From NCBI GenBank assembly GCA_963811895.1, contig CAWETE010000008.1:124001-188000 (forward strand): 64,000 bases of DNA. The letters are read 5' to 3'. A program made the translations under genes and the position numbers. This document shows, in pieces, positions 10,326 through 19,688 of this stretch. Origin of the DNA: DASSUW01 sp963811895. GTDB taxonomy: Bacteria; Actinomycetota; Thermoleophilia; Solirubrobacterales; Solirubrobacteraceae. Each line of letters begins with the position of its first letter. Position 1 is the first letter of the stretch. The notes beneath the pieces are model-generated. The model was given only the letters and a program-made list of their open reading frames with translations, searched no databases and was not told the origin of the DNA.

Positions 10326-11327
10326 GTGGACCCCGAGGCGGTCGACGTCAGCGTCCTGATTCCGGTGCGCAACGAGGCCGCCCACCTGCGCGCCGTCGTC
10401 GCCGCCATGCAGGCCCAGGAGTTCGACGGCAGCTACGAGCTCGTCTTCGTCGACGGCGGCTCGGAGGACGGCAGCCGCGCGATCCTCGACGAGGTCGCTG
10501 CGGCCGATCCGCGCGTGCGGGTGCTCGACAACCCCGCCCGGCGGACCCCGCATGCGCTCAACCTGGCGCTGCGGGCCGCGCGCGGGAGGGTGATCGCCCG
10601 CATGGACGCGCACGCGCGCTACCCGCCCGACTACCTCGCGCTCGGGGTCGAGCGCCTGCGCCGCGGCGACGTCGACCTCGTGACCGGGCCCGCGCTGGCC
10701 GAGGGGGAGGGGCGCTGGTCGCGCCGGGTGGCGCTCGCCCTCTCCACTCGGCTCGGGACCGGCGGCGCCGACTTCCGCCACAGCGCCGACGAGGAGTTCG
10801 AGGTCGACTCCGGCTTCGCCGGCCTGTGGCGGCGCGAGACGCTCGAGCGGCTCGGCGGCTGGGACGAGGGCTGGGTCAACGATCAGGACTTCGAGCTCGC
10901 CGCGCGCATCCGCAAGGGCGGCGGGCGGATCGTCTGCGTCCCGGCCATGGCCGCCGGCTACTTCCCGCGCGACAGCCTGCGCGCGCTGGCCGAGCAGTAC
11001 CACCGCTACGGCTTCTACCGCGTCAAGACGAGCCTGCGCCATCCCGAGAGCCTGCGCCGGTCGCACATGGTCCCGCCGGCTCTGGTGCTGACCGCGCTGG
11101 CCGCCGCGGCGGCCCCGCGGCCGCTGCGGCGGGTGGCCCGCGGGGGCGTGGCGGCCTACGGCGCGGCGGTGCTCGCCGCGAGCGCCCGCTCGCCGCTCGC
11201 CGACGCCGCCGCGCTGCCGCTGGTCTTCGCCACGATGCACCTCTCGTGGGGCGTCGGGTTCCTGCGCGGGTGCGCCACGCTCGGCGTGCCGTGGCGGGCG
11301 CTCGCGGCGGCACTCAAGCCGCGCTGA
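10326..11327 (+). CDS. Family 2 glycosyltransferase (ExoA/succinoglycan-like)
   Basis: A 333-residue transferase. The GT-A core spans about residues 1-230, with VSVLIPVRNEAAHLRAVVAA, then ELVFVDGGSEDGSRA, the metal-binding motif RMDAHARYPPDYL, and the acceptor/catalytic region GWDEGWVNDQDFELAARIRK (the ND/ED pair). A C-terminal hydrophobic part (about 255-320; Ala-rich) probably anchors it in the membrane, as in ExoA-like enzymes. GTG 10326 begins directly before the conserved strand. It is divergent from the BY-kinase and leads the plus-strand part of the locus. Confidence 0.86.
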   Translation: MDPEAVDVSVLIPVRNEAAHLRAVVAAMQAQEFDGSYELVFVDGGSEDGSRAILDEVAAADPRVRVLDNPARRTPHALNLALRAARGRVIARMDAHARYPPDYLALGVERLRRGDVDLVTGPALAEGEGRWSRRVALALSTRLGTGGADFRHSADEEFEVDSGFAGLWRRETLERLGGWDEGWVNDQDFELAARIRKGGGRIVCVPAMAAGYFPRDSLRALAEQYHRYGFYRVKTSLRHPESLRRSHMVPPALVLTALAAAAAPRPLRRVARGGVAAYGAAVLAASARSPLADAAALPLVFATMHLSWGVGFLRGCATLGVPWRALAAALKPR

Positions 11328-11492
11328 CCAATGATGTTTGTCCTCTGAACATCGGGGGCATCAGTGGATCCGCCTCTTCGATGAAAGATCCCCGATCGGT
11401 CGCCGATCACCGAGGGCGGAATGTCGAATTTCCGTCCACGAGGGTTCGGGCAGGGAACGACCGAGGGTCGGAGGGGCCGATCTGGAGTCGGT

Positions 11493-13022
11493 ATGCCTTC
11501 CACCATTCGCCCACTCGCGGCGCTCGTCGCCGTGCTCGTCGCCGCGCTCGTCGCGGCAGCCCCCGCGCCCGCGCGCACGGTGGCGGCGACGGCGTGGAAG
11601 GTCGATCTCGGCGCCGAGCGGCAGGTCAGCGCCGTCACGGTCTCGTGGCGCGACCGCCGGTCGAGCGGCTTCCGCGTCCAGACGTCGGTCGACGGCCGCC
11701 GCTACCGGACTGCCGCGCGCTTCCGCGCGCGGGTGGGCAAGCGCGTGCGGGTCACGCTCGCCAAGCGAGCGGCGCGCTTCGTCCGCGTGGCCGGTCGTGG
11801 CCGGCGCGCCCCCCGTCTGACGGTGCGCGCCGCCGCGACCCGGCGGCCACGGCCGAAGCAGACGCCTGCGACGCCCGGCGGCGCCGGGCCTGCGGCGGCA
11901 CCGGCGCCCGCCTCCTCCGCCGCCTACCGCGCGGGAGCGCTGCCGGCGCCGCTGCCGCTCTCGACCGGCACCCGCCGCTACGTGGCGCCCGGCGGCTCGG
12001 ACTCCAATCCGGGCACGATCGACCGGCCGTGGCGCTCGATCCAGCGCGCGCTCGAGCTGGCGCGCCCCGGCGAGCAGGTGCTGGTGCGCGGCGGCACGTA
12101 CACGGGCACGGCGGTCGGGCCCGATCGTGGCGACGGCGCCGGCAACTCGATCCTCGCGTCGCCGCAGGGCGCGGCCGGCGCGCCGATCACGCTCCAGCCC
12201 TACCCCGGCGAGCAGGCCACCATCGTCGGCTTCGTCAGCTTCCCCCGCGCCGCCTGGTTCCGCATGACCGGCTTGGTGATCGACGGCGCCGGTGCGCATC
12301 CGGGCGCCGAAGGCGTCAGCCTCGGCAACACCTCGACCGGGGAGCCCCACCACGTCGAGCTCTCCTACAACGAGATCCGCAACTTCCGTCCCGGCGGCGG
12401 CCGCAAGTCCCAGGGCATCCTGCACCACTCGGGAAGCGACACCGCGCTGATCGGCAACCGGATCCATCACATCGGCAGCCAGACGTTCTACGACCACGGC
12501 ATCTACATGAAGACCGGGCGCCGGGTCGTCGTGGCCAACAACGTGATCTGGGACATCACCGGCGGCTACGGCCTGCACATCTGGGGTGACTTCGACGACT
12601 CGTGGGTGATCAACAACACCGTCTACGGGTCCGCCGCGAGCGGCTTCACGATCGGCGGCAACGACGAGCGCGGCAAGCCCGACCGCACGGTGGCGGCCGC
12701 CAACATCCTCGCCGGCCACAGCGGCACCGCCGACTCCCAGCAGGGCTACGCGGCCAAGGAGTACCAGCCCGGCACCGGCAACTCGGTGCGCGGCAACCTC
12801 GGCTGGGCCAACGCCCGCTCGACGGCCTTCTACCTCTCGGCCAGCGGGCCCTCGAACAACCGCACGGCCGACCCGCGGTTCGCCTCCGCCGGCGCCCGCG
12901 ACCTGCGGATCGCGCCCGGCGGCGCCGCCCACGACGCCGCCGAGGACTTCGGGCTGCTGCTCGACGCCGACGGCCGCCCGCGCGGCGCGCGGCCCGACAT
13001 CGGCGCCTTCGAAGCACCGTAG
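11493..13022 (+). CDS. Secreted right-handed parallel beta-helix protein
   Basis: A 509-residue exported protein. ATG 11493 follows a GGAG site, and the signal peptide ends near APARTV. Residues about 35-115 form a small beta domain (SAVTVSWRDRRSSGFRVQTS) resembling discoidin/F5-8C carbohydrate-binding modules. A Pro/Ala/Arg linker follows. From about 165 on, the pectate-lyase-like pattern starts with YVAPGGSDSNPGT and runs through repeated beta-helix coils such as VELSYNEIRNF, ALIGNRIHHIGS and VVVANNVIWDITGGYG. A short C-terminal cap reads ARPDIGAFE. Such proteins often bind or cleave acidic polysaccharides. In this locus a role in trimming, modifying or holding the exported polymer is a reasonable inference. 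I cannot assign catalytic residues. Confidence 0.8.
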   Translation: MPSTIRPLAALVAVLVAALVAAAPAPARTVAATAWKVDLGAERQVSAVTVSWRDRRSSGFRVQTSVDGRRYRTAARFRARVGKRVRVTLAKRAARFVRVAGRGRRAPRLTVRAAATRRPRPKQTPATPGGAGPAAAPAPASSAAYRAGALPAPLPLSTGTRRYVAPGGSDSNPGTIDRPWRSIQRALELARPGEQVLVRGGTYTGTAVGPDRGDGAGNSILASPQGAAGAPITLQPYPGEQATIVGFVSFPRAAWFRMTGLVIDGAGAHPGAEGVSLGNTSTGEPHHVELSYNEIRNFRPGGGRKSQGILHHSGSDTALIGNRIHHIGSQTFYDHGIYMKTGRRVVVANNVIWDITGGYGLHIWGDFDDSWVINNTVYGSAASGFTIGGNDERGKPDRTVAAANILAGHSGTADSQQGYAAKEYQPGTGNSVRGNLGWANARSTAFYLSASGPSNNRTADPRFASAGARDLRIAPGGAAHDAAEDFGLLLDADGRPRGARPDIGAFEAP

Positions 13023-13041
13023 GATCCGCGATGATCGCGCG

Positions 13042-14607
13042 GTGAACGAGCAGGAGCGGTACGCGCACGGGCTCAAGTACTCGCTCTACGACACCGTCAC
13101 GTCGCTCGTGCTCGGCCTTGCCTCCGCGGTCGTCACGGCGCGCGTGTTCGGCGTCGAGGTGATCGGCGCCTTCGCGCTGGCCGCGCTGCTGACCGGCTCG
13201 CTGCACATGGTCTCCAACGTGCGCGAGCAGGGCGGGCTCGTGCGCGAGCTCACGCGCCATCCGGCGGGGGCGCCGGAGTCGCGCGCGCTGCTGTGGCTGG
13301 TGCTCGGGTTCTCGGCGGCGCTGACGCTGGCGATCCTCGTGCCGTTCTCCGTCCTGTCGGTGTGGCTGCTGCGCTCCGTGTTCGAGCAGCCCGACCTCGT
13401 GGCACCGTTCTTCGTCCTGGCCGGCGCCTACCTGCTGCTCGACAACACGTCCTTCAACCTCGACGCACCGCTGGTCGCCTACCGCGACGGCCGTGCGGTG
13501 TGGATCGTCCGGATGGCGATCACGGCGACGATGATCCTCGGCGCGCTCGTGTGCGCGCTGGCGGACGAGCGCTCGCTGTGGGCGCTGGTGGGGATCACCG
13601 TGGCGGCGTCGGCGGTCGGGGTGCTGCTGCGGCTTCGGGCGGTGGGGCGGCTGACCGGCCTGCGCACCGGGCGGCGCGAGATCGAGGCGGTGCGCGGGCG
13701 GCTGCGGCCGATCGTCTGGTTCGGGATCCGCCAGACGCCGCTCAACTACACCGAGACGGCGATCGAGTACGCCGACACCGCCGTGCTGGGCGCCTCGGTC
13801 CCGCTCGCCTCGGTCGGCGCCTACAGCCGCGCCTACACGCTCTACCGCCGCGCCGGCCAGGTGCCGGTCGCGCTCAGCCGGCTCTACTTCCCGACGCTGA
13901 GCGCGTTGTTCCACCGCGGCGAGCGCGACGCGATGCTGCGCGTGCACCGGCTCAGCACCCGCTACCTGACCCTGCTGCTGCTCCCGGCCGCGACCTGGCT
14001 GGCTGCCGGCGCACCGGCCGTGCTGGCGATCTTCGGACCCGGCTTCGATGCGGGCGCGACCGCGCTGTCGATCCTCATCTTCGCCGTCGTGCTCGACGGC
14101 TACGGGCGCACGGCCGGCGGCTACCTGGCCGCGTGCGACCGGCCGGGGATCGTGTCGATCGTGTCGGTCGGGACCGCGGTGCTGAACGTCGGCCTCTGCC
14201 TGGCGCTGATCCCGTCGCTGGAGCTGACCGGGGCGGCGCTCGCCAACCTCGCCGGCTGGCTGTTCGCCGCCGCCGCGCTGGTCACGATCGCCGCGCGGCA
14301 CGCCGGGCGCTCGGCGTGGGCTATGACCGACCCGGGGTTCCTGGCCCGCCTGATCGCCGCGTGCGCGGTGTTGGCGCTCGCGGTGGCGGCCCTGCGCGAC
14401 GCTCCCGCCGCGCTGGCCTGGCAGTGCCTGGTCGCGCTGCCCGCGCTGGCGGCCGGGCTGCTCGCCTTCCGGCCGCTGTCACGCGCCGACCTGCCGACGG
14501 TGGAGCGGGCGCTGGACGCCGCGGGCGTGACGTCAGGGCGCGTGCGCGGCACGGTGTGCGCGGTGCACGAGCGGATCTCGCACGGTCACGCGGCGAGCCG
14601 CTCGTAG
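13042..14607 (+). CDS. Oligosaccharide flippase (Wzx/MATE-like)
   Basis: A 521-residue polytopic protein with about fourteen hydrophobic segments, matching the polysaccharide transporter fold that flips undecaprenyl-linked repeat units across the membrane. It begins YSLYDTVTSLVLGLASAVVTARVFG, the usual first helix of the family, and contains the loop IEYADTAVLGASVPLASVGAY, typical of the conserved middle. GTG 13042 follows a weak upstream site. It starts 19 bases after the beta-helix gene and probably shares its transcript. Its 3' end overlaps the convergent GT4 gene by 22 bases. Confidence 0.87.
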   Translation: MNEQERYAHGLKYSLYDTVTSLVLGLASAVVTARVFGVEVIGAFALAALLTGSLHMVSNVREQGGLVRELTRHPAGAPESRALLWLVLGFSAALTLAILVPFSVLSVWLLRSVFEQPDLVAPFFVLAGAYLLLDNTSFNLDAPLVAYRDGRAVWIVRMAITATMILGALVCALADERSLWALVGITVAASAVGVLLRLRAVGRLTGLRTGRREIEAVRGRLRPIVWFGIRQTPLNYTETAIEYADTAVLGASVPLASVGAYSRAYTLYRRAGQVPVALSRLYFPTLSALFHRGERDAMLRVHRLSTRYLTLLLLPAATWLAAGAPAVLAIFGPGFDAGATALSILIFAVVLDGYGRTAGGYLAACDRPGIVSIVSVGTAVLNVGLCLALIPSLELTGAALANLAGWLFAAAALVTIAARHAGRSAWAMTDPGFLARLIAACAVLALAVAALRDAPAALAWQCLVALPALAAGLLAFRPLSRADLPTVERALDAAGVTSGRVRGTVCAVHERISHGHAASRS

Positions 14608-15689
14608 AGCGCGACCGTCCGCCGCGCGAGCCGCTCGGCGTCGAACTCGCGCTCGATCCACTCGCGGGCGCGGCGGGCGCGGGCGGCCGCGGCGGCGGGG
14701 TCGGCGAGCACCCGCTCGATCGCGGCCGCCAGCGCGGCGGGGTCGTCGCCCGGCACGAGGTCGTCGCGGTGCTCGGGCGGGACGGTCTCGGCGATCCCGC
14801 CGGTGTCGGTGGCCACGAGCGGGACGCCGACCGCCTGCGCCTCCTTGGTCACCACCGGCGAGCCCTCGGCCTGTCCGTCCGGCATGGCGCGGCTGGGCAT
14901 CACCAGGACGCTCGCCCGCCGCATCGCCTCGAGCACGTCCTCGCGCCGCGGCAGCGGGCCGAGGAAGGTCGTGCGGTCGGCCACGCCCAGCCGGGCGGCG
15001 TGGCGCTCGAGCTCGCGCGCGTCCGGGCCGCCGCCGAGGACCTCGAGCCGCGCTCCCGGAACGGCCGGCAGCGCCTCGAGCAGCACGGCGAGCCCCTTCT
15101 GCTCGTTCAGGCGGCCGACGTAGAGGATCGGCCCGGACGACGGCCCGTCGCCGCGGAACGGCAGCCGGTCGAGCCGCACGCCCGCGGGGATGATCTCGAC
15201 CGGCCCTTCGTAGCCGAGCGCACGCAGCTTGCTCTCGATGAAGCGCGAGACGGCGATCGCGGCGTCGAGTCCGGCGAACGCGCGGGTGACCGGGTCGCCC
15301 GGAGCGGCGACGGTGACGTCGGTGCCGTGGAAGGCGGCGACGGCGGGCACTCCGAGCCGGCGCGCGACGGCGACGCCGGAGGCGGCGGCCCAGCCGAAGT
15401 GCGCGTGCACGAGCGCGGGGGCGACCTCGCGTAGACGCTCGGCCGCCCCTTCGGCGAAGCGCTCGGTGCCGGAGCGCCTGAGCGCCCGGTCGAGCGCGCG
15501 GCGCGGCAGCGAAGGCGGCGGGCAGACGAGCAGGCGCTCGTCCGGCGGGAACGGGTAGGTGCCGCGGCCCTCGACCGACAGCGTGGCCACCCACACCTGC
15601 GCGCCGGCGCGCTCGAGCCCCTCGAGCGCGTCGGGGATGAAGCTCTCCGACAGCTTGCCGTAGTGATGGACGACGTGGCCGACGATCAC
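14586..15689 (-). CDS. Family 4 glycosyltransferase
   Basis: A 367-residue GT-B enzyme. The start IVGHVVHHYGKLSESFIPDA is typical of GT4 proteins that act on surface polysaccharides. The acceptor domain has VHAHFGWAAASGVAVARRLG and FHGTDVT. The donor domain has GRLNEQKGLAVLLEAL, GGGPDARELERHAARLG, and the EX7E-type region SRAMPDGQAEGSPVVTKEAQ. GTG 15689 overlaps the TGA of the upstream ligase-like gene (GTGA), so translation is coupled. It is the terminal gene of the minus-strand pair 17668 to 14586. Confidence 0.88.
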   Translation of the reverse strand: MIVGHVVHHYGKLSESFIPDALEGLERAGAQVWVATLSVEGRGTYPFPPDERLLVCPPPSLPRRALDRALRRSGTERFAEGAAERLREVAPALVHAHFGWAAASGVAVARRLGVPAVAAFHGTDVTVAAPGDPVTRAFAGLDAAIAVSRFIESKLRALGYEGPVEIIPAGVRLDRLPFRGDGPSSGPILYVGRLNEQKGLAVLLEALPAVPGARLEVLGGGPDARELERHAARLGVADRTTFLGPLPRREDVLEAMRRASVLVMPSRAMPDGQAEGSPVVTKEAQAVGVPLVATDTGGIAETVPPEHRDDLVPGDDPAALAAAIERVLADPAAAAARARRAREWIEREFDAERLARRTVALYERLAA

Positions 15690-17668
15690 GGCGCCGCGAG
15701 CACGGGGTCGGTCAGGATGCGGCGGTTGAACTCGGCCGCGTCGAGCCGCTTGCGCTCGCGCGCGGCGGTCAGCGCGTCGGCGATCATAGGGTCGTTGCGG
15801 TTGAGCTGCCCGGCGCGGGTGAGGCGGTCGCGGGCGTCGTCGAAGCGCCCGGCCTGGAGGTCGAGCAGCCCGAGCTCGAAGTGCGAGACCCAGTTGTCCT
15901 GCACGTCGAGCGCCTCCTGGAAGGCGCGCCGCGCGACCGGCTCGTCGTCGAGCTGGATGCCGACGAAGCCGCTGCGCAGGTGCGGCGTGAGCGACAGCGG
16001 GTCGGCAGAGGCGGCGCGGTCGTACGCGGCCAGCGCCGCGCGCGGGTCGCTCGCGCGCACGTCGTCTCCGCGCGCGAGCTGGCGGACGGCGAGATAGGAG
16101 GGCGTAAGCGCGACCAGCGCGATCACGGCCAGCGCGGCGGCGGGCGCCGCCCGCAGCGCCGACGGCCGGCCGTCGCAGTCGCGGCTCGCGCGCAGCACGG
16201 CGAACGGCAGGCAGACCGCCGGCGCGAGCAGGGCGGGGACCTCCTCCAGCCAGTCGAGCCCGCACTGGAGGAAGAAGGCGACCGACACGGCGGCCGCCGC
16301 CGCGGCCGCCGCCCGCAGATCGCCCCGCACGCGCACGAGGCCGATGAGGGAGGCGAGCAGCGAGCCCGCCAGGAGCGCGAGGCCGATCACGCCCGTCTCC
16401 GTCAGCGCTCGCAGCCAGATCAGGTGCACGTAGCGCGAGTGCTTGGGATACGCCTTCTCGCGCGTGTACAACGGCTCGAAGCCGGCGGCGCCGATGCCGG
16501 CCACGGGCTGGTCGCGGAACGCCCTCCACGCGATCGTCCAGTAGTCGTACCGCTTGTCGGCGGTGACCTGCCCGAGCCGCGCGCCGGTCTGCGTGTTCTC
16601 GACCGCCGCGTCGGAGGCGAAGGTGTCGAGCCGGTTCTCGAGCGAGTCCGAGATGCGCTCGTAGGACGCGGCGGCGGCGACCGCGCCGGCCAGCACGACC
16701 AGCAGGCAGGCGGCCACCGCGGCACGGCGCGCGCGCGCCAGCGTCCGCGCCGAGGGCGTCACGCGACCCTCGATCCCGACCAGCGCGTACGAGGCGCAGA
16801 GGGCGAGCACGCCGGCCACCGCCACGCGGAAGACGGCCTCGTCGACCGCGCCGCCGATCGGGCGCAGCTCGCGCGCGGTCGTATAGACGTCGAACAGCGA
16901 CGGGACGCACAGCAGCAGCGCGCCGCCGACGATCGCCAGCCGCGACAGGACGCGCCAGCGCTGCGGGGAGAGGGCCACGAAGAGCACGGCGGCGGCGGCG
17001 GCGGCGATCATCGTCCCGCGGCTCTGGGGCAGCAGGCCCCACATCAGCGCCACCACGGCGGCGGGCAGGGCCGCGACGCGCAGCGCGCCCGGCGTGGCCG
17101 GTCGCGCCGACAGCGCGAGCAGCGGCCAGAACGCCAGCGCCCCGAGCGCGGCGCTGCCGTTGGGGTAGCCGGTCGGCCCCAGGTAGCGGCCCTCCAGCAC
17201 CCAGGTCTGTGGATGCGAGGAGAGCGCGAAGGCGGCGAGGTCGACGGCGGCGATGACGGCGATCGCCCCCGCCCAGGCGCCGAGCAGGACGAGCGCGGAG
17301 CGCGGGCGCCACGGCGTGGCCGCGATCACCGCGCCCATCACCACCACGGTCAGCAGCTTGTTGGTCTCCTCGCGTCCGGCGCCGGGCGCCTCCGTCCACA
17401 GCAGCGAGACCGCGTTCCACGCCATCCAGGCCGCCAGCAGCGCGAGCGCGAGCGTGGCGGGGGACGGGGCGAAGCTCCCGCGCGGCCGCGCGACGGCCAG
17501 GGTGATCAGCAGGCCGGCGCTCAGCAGGCCGGCGGGGTACCAGGCGCTCGCGAAGTAGCCGCCGTCGCGCACCGCCCACGTGACCCAGATCGTGCCGACG
17601 ACCGCGGCGGGGATGAGCGGGGCGGCGGTCGCGAGGCGCCCGGGCGCGCGGGCGACGGCGGTCACCAC
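15686..17668 (-). CDS. O-antigen ligase-like protein with C-terminal TPR domain
   Basis: A 660-residue membrane protein. About twelve hydrophobic segments cover residues 15-545. The Wzy_C-type loop lies near 365-420: KRYDYWTIAWRAFRDQPVAG and then YPKHSRYVHLIWLRALTETG, where the His/Arg residues of the ligase family sit. After the last helix, a soluble tail from about 555 shows TPR-like pairs (PRAALAAYDRAASADPLSL, ARRAFQEALDVQDNWVSHFELG, GRFDDARDRLTRAGQLNRND). It is the second Wzy_C-family protein in the locus. The TPR tail could dock partner enzymes. One of the two proteins may polymerise and the other ligate, but sequence does not say which. Confidence 0.84.
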   Translation of the reverse strand: MVTAVARAPGRLATAAPLIPAAVVGTIWVTWAVRDGGYFASAWYPAGLLSAGLLITLAVARPRGSFAPSPATLALALLAAWMAWNAVSLLWTEAPGAGREETNKLLTVVVMGAVIAATPWRPRSALVLLGAWAGAIAVIAAVDLAAFALSSHPQTWVLEGRYLGPTGYPNGSAALGALAFWPLLALSARPATPGALRVAALPAAVVALMWGLLPQSRGTMIAAAAAAVLFVALSPQRWRVLSRLAIVGGALLLCVPSLFDVYTTARELRPIGGAVDEAVFRVAVAGVLALCASYALVGIEGRVTPSARTLARARRAAVAACLLVVLAGAVAAAASYERISDSLENRLDTFASDAAVENTQTGARLGQVTADKRYDYWTIAWRAFRDQPVAGIGAAGFEPLYTREKAYPKHSRYVHLIWLRALTETGVIGLALLAGSLLASLIGLVRVRGDLRAAAAAAAAVSVAFFLQCGLDWLEEVPALLAPAVCLPFAVLRASRDCDGRPSALRAAPAAALAVIALVALTPSYLAVRQLARGDDVRASDPRAALAAYDRAASADPLSLTPHLRSGFVGIQLDDEPVARRAFQEALDVQDNWVSHFELGLLDLQAGRFDDARDRLTRAGQLNRNDPMIADALTAARERKRLDAAEFNRRILTDPVLAAP

Positions 17669-17703
17669 CGCTCCCGCCCGGCGCGTGCGACAAGATCAGC
17701 CGC

Positions 17704-18474
17704 GTGATCGACCTGCACACGCACGTGCTCCCGGGGATCGACGACGGGCCCGAGCTGCTGGCGGGCAGCGTCGCGATCGCCGAGGTCGCCGCGCACGCCG
17801 GCACGCGGACGCTGGTCGCCACTCCGCACCTGCGCGCCGATCACCCCGGCGTCCGCCCGGCCGAGCTCGCCGGCCGCGCCGCGGAGCTGACCGCGTACCT
17901 GCGCGGTCGCGGGCTGCCGCTCGAGGTGGTGCCGGGCGCCGAGGTCGACCTGGAGACGGCGGCGGCGCTCTCCGGCGACGAGCTTGCCCTCGCCAGCCTG
18001 GCGGGCAACGGCCGCGACCTGCTCGTCGAGACGCCCTACGGGCCGCTGCCACAAGACTTCGAGGCGCGCGTGCTCGCGCTGGCGGCACGGGGGTTCCGGC
18101 TGACGCTCGCCCACCCCGAGCGCAGCCCGGACGTCCAGGCGCGGGTGGAGACCGTGGGTGCGCTCGTCGAGCAGGGCGTGCTCGTCCAGCTCACGGCGCG
18201 CAGCCTCGTCGGCCGCGGCGCGAGCGGCCCCGCGGCGCGCGCGCTGCTCGAGCGCGGCTGGGCGCATGTGCTGGCCTCCGACGCGCACGCGCTCGACCGC
18301 CGGCCGCCCGATCTCGGGGCCCGCCTGCGTCAAGCCGCCGACGCCCTCCCGCACGCCGCCGCCGAGCTCGAGTGGATGGTGACCGCCGCGCCGCGGGCGA
18401 TCCTCGACGGCGTGCCGCTGCCCGAGCGGCCGGCGCGGCAGCGGCGGGCGCGGCGCCGCCTGAGGCGGTCGTGA
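17704..18474 (+). CDS. CpsB/CapC-type protein-tyrosine phosphatase (PHP domain)
   Basis: A 256-residue metal-dependent phosphatase. It begins with the PHP metal motif MIDLHTHVLPGIDDGPE (His5, His7). Further ligand segments are ATPHLRADHPGV, VETPYGPLP, LAHPERSPDV and ASDAHALDRR, in the order expected for CpsB. In capsule systems this enzyme removes phosphate from the tyrosine-rich tail of the BY-kinase, here encoded at 8716-10305, and so tunes polymer export. The basic C-terminal tail (RQRRARRRLRRS) is unusual and may bind membrane or nucleic acid. The stop overlaps the next gene's GTG (GTGA). Confidence 0.87.
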   Translation: MIDLHTHVLPGIDDGPELLAGSVAIAEVAAHAGTRTLVATPHLRADHPGVRPAELAGRAAELTAYLRGRGLPLEVVPGAEVDLETAAALSGDELALASLAGNGRDLLVETPYGPLPQDFEARVLALAARGFRLTLAHPERSPDVQARVETVGALVEQGVLVQLTARSLVGRGASGPAARALLERGWAHVLASDAHALDRRPPDLGARLRQAADALPHAAAELEWMVTAAPRAILDGVPLPERPARQRRARRRLRRS

Positions 18475-19688
18475 GGGTCGCGTACCTGGTCTCTCGCTTC
18501 CCGACCGTCGCGGAGACGTTCGTGCTGCGCGAGCTCGCTGCCGTGGCCGATGAGATCGACGTCGAGCTGCACTCGCTGTTCCCGCCGGCGCCCGAGGCCG
18601 TCGTCCATCCGGCGGCGGTGCCGTGGGTCGAGCGCCTGCGCCGTCCGGGCCCGGCCGAGGGCGTCCGCGCGCTCGCGTACTGGGTCCTGCGCCGACCGCT
18701 GCGCACGGCCGCGGTGCTGGGCGCCGTGGTCGCCGGGCACGCGCGCCGGCCCGCCGTGCTCGTGCGCGCGCTGGCCACCGTGCCGCTGGCCGCCGCCCAC
18801 GCACGCCGCTTCCGGGCCGAGGGGATCGACCACGTCCATGCGCACTTCGCGACCTACCCGACGCTGGCCGCGTGGATCGCGTACCGGCTTGCGGGGACGC
18901 CCTACAGCTTCACGCCGCACGCCCACGATCTCTTCGTGCACCAGTCCATGCTCGCACGCAAGGCCGCGGACGCCGTGTTCGTGGTCGCCATCTCCGACTT
19001 CAACCGGCGCTTCCTTCACGAGCACGCGGGCGGCCGGCCGATCTCCGTCCACATCGTCCACTACGGCGTCGACCCCGATCGGTTCGCGTTCCGCGTCCGC
19101 CCCGAGCAGACCGACGGCCCGCGGATCGCCTGCGTGGCGCGGCTGGTGCCGTACAAGGGCCACTCGGTGCTGCTGCGGGCGCTGGCGGGCGCGCCGTCGC
19201 CGCTGGCCGGCGCGCGGCTCGAGCTGGTGGGCGACGGCGAGCTGCGCGAGGGCCTCGAGCGCGAGGCGGCGGAGCTGGGCGTGAGCGTGCGCTTCCACGG
19301 CAGCGTCCCCGAGGCCGCGGTGGCGGAGGTGCTCGACGCGGTCGACGCCTTCGCGCTCCCCAGCGTGATCGCCCCCGACGGCGACATGGAGGGCATTCCG
19401 AACGCGCTGATCGAGGCGCTGGCCGCGGGGCTGCCCGCGGTGTCGACGCGCCAGTCCGGCGTGCCGGAGCTGATCCGCGACGGCGAGACCGGGTACCTGG
19501 CCGAGCCGGGCGACGTCGAGGGGCTGCGCGGCGCGCTGGTGCGCGCCTTGACCGAGGAGGACCCGGCGGCGCGGGCGGCGGCCGGGCGAGCGCTCGTCGA
19601 GACCGAGTTCAACACGCGCGGTTCGGCGCGCCGCCTCGTCGAGCTGTTCAGCGGCGGCGCAGGTTCATCCGGCCGGTCTTCCGGTTGA
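18471..19688 (+). CDS. Family 4 glycosyltransferase (colanic-acid/exopolysaccharide type)
   Basis: A 405-residue GT-B enzyme. The N-terminus RVAYLVSRFPTVAETFVLRE is the hallmark of the GT4 subgroup that builds exopolysaccharides. The acceptor half continues with DHVHAHFATYPTLAAW and SFTPHAHDLFVHQ. The donor half has ARLVPYKGHSVLLRAL, VGDGELREGLEREA, and the sugar-nucleotide region APDGDMEGIPNALIEALAAG. GTG 18471 overlaps the phosphatase stop, so the two are translationally coupled. The 3' end overlaps the convergent priming transferase gene by 41 bases. Confidence 0.9.
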   Translation: MRVAYLVSRFPTVAETFVLRELAAVADEIDVELHSLFPPAPEAVVHPAAVPWVERLRRPGPAEGVRALAYWVLRRPLRTAAVLGAVVAGHARRPAVLVRALATVPLAAAHARRFRAEGIDHVHAHFATYPTLAAWIAYRLAGTPYSFTPHAHDLFVHQSMLARKAADAVFVVAISDFNRRFLHEHAGGRPISVHIVHYGVDPDRFAFRVRPEQTDGPRIACVARLVPYKGHSVLLRALAGAPSPLAGARLELVGDGELREGLEREAAELGVSVRFHGSVPEAAVAEVLDAVDAFALPSVIAPDGDMEGIPNALIEALAAGLPAVSTRQSGVPELIRDGETGYLAEPGDVEGLRGALVRALTEEDPAARAAAGRALVETEFNTRGSARRLVELFSGGAGSSGRSSG

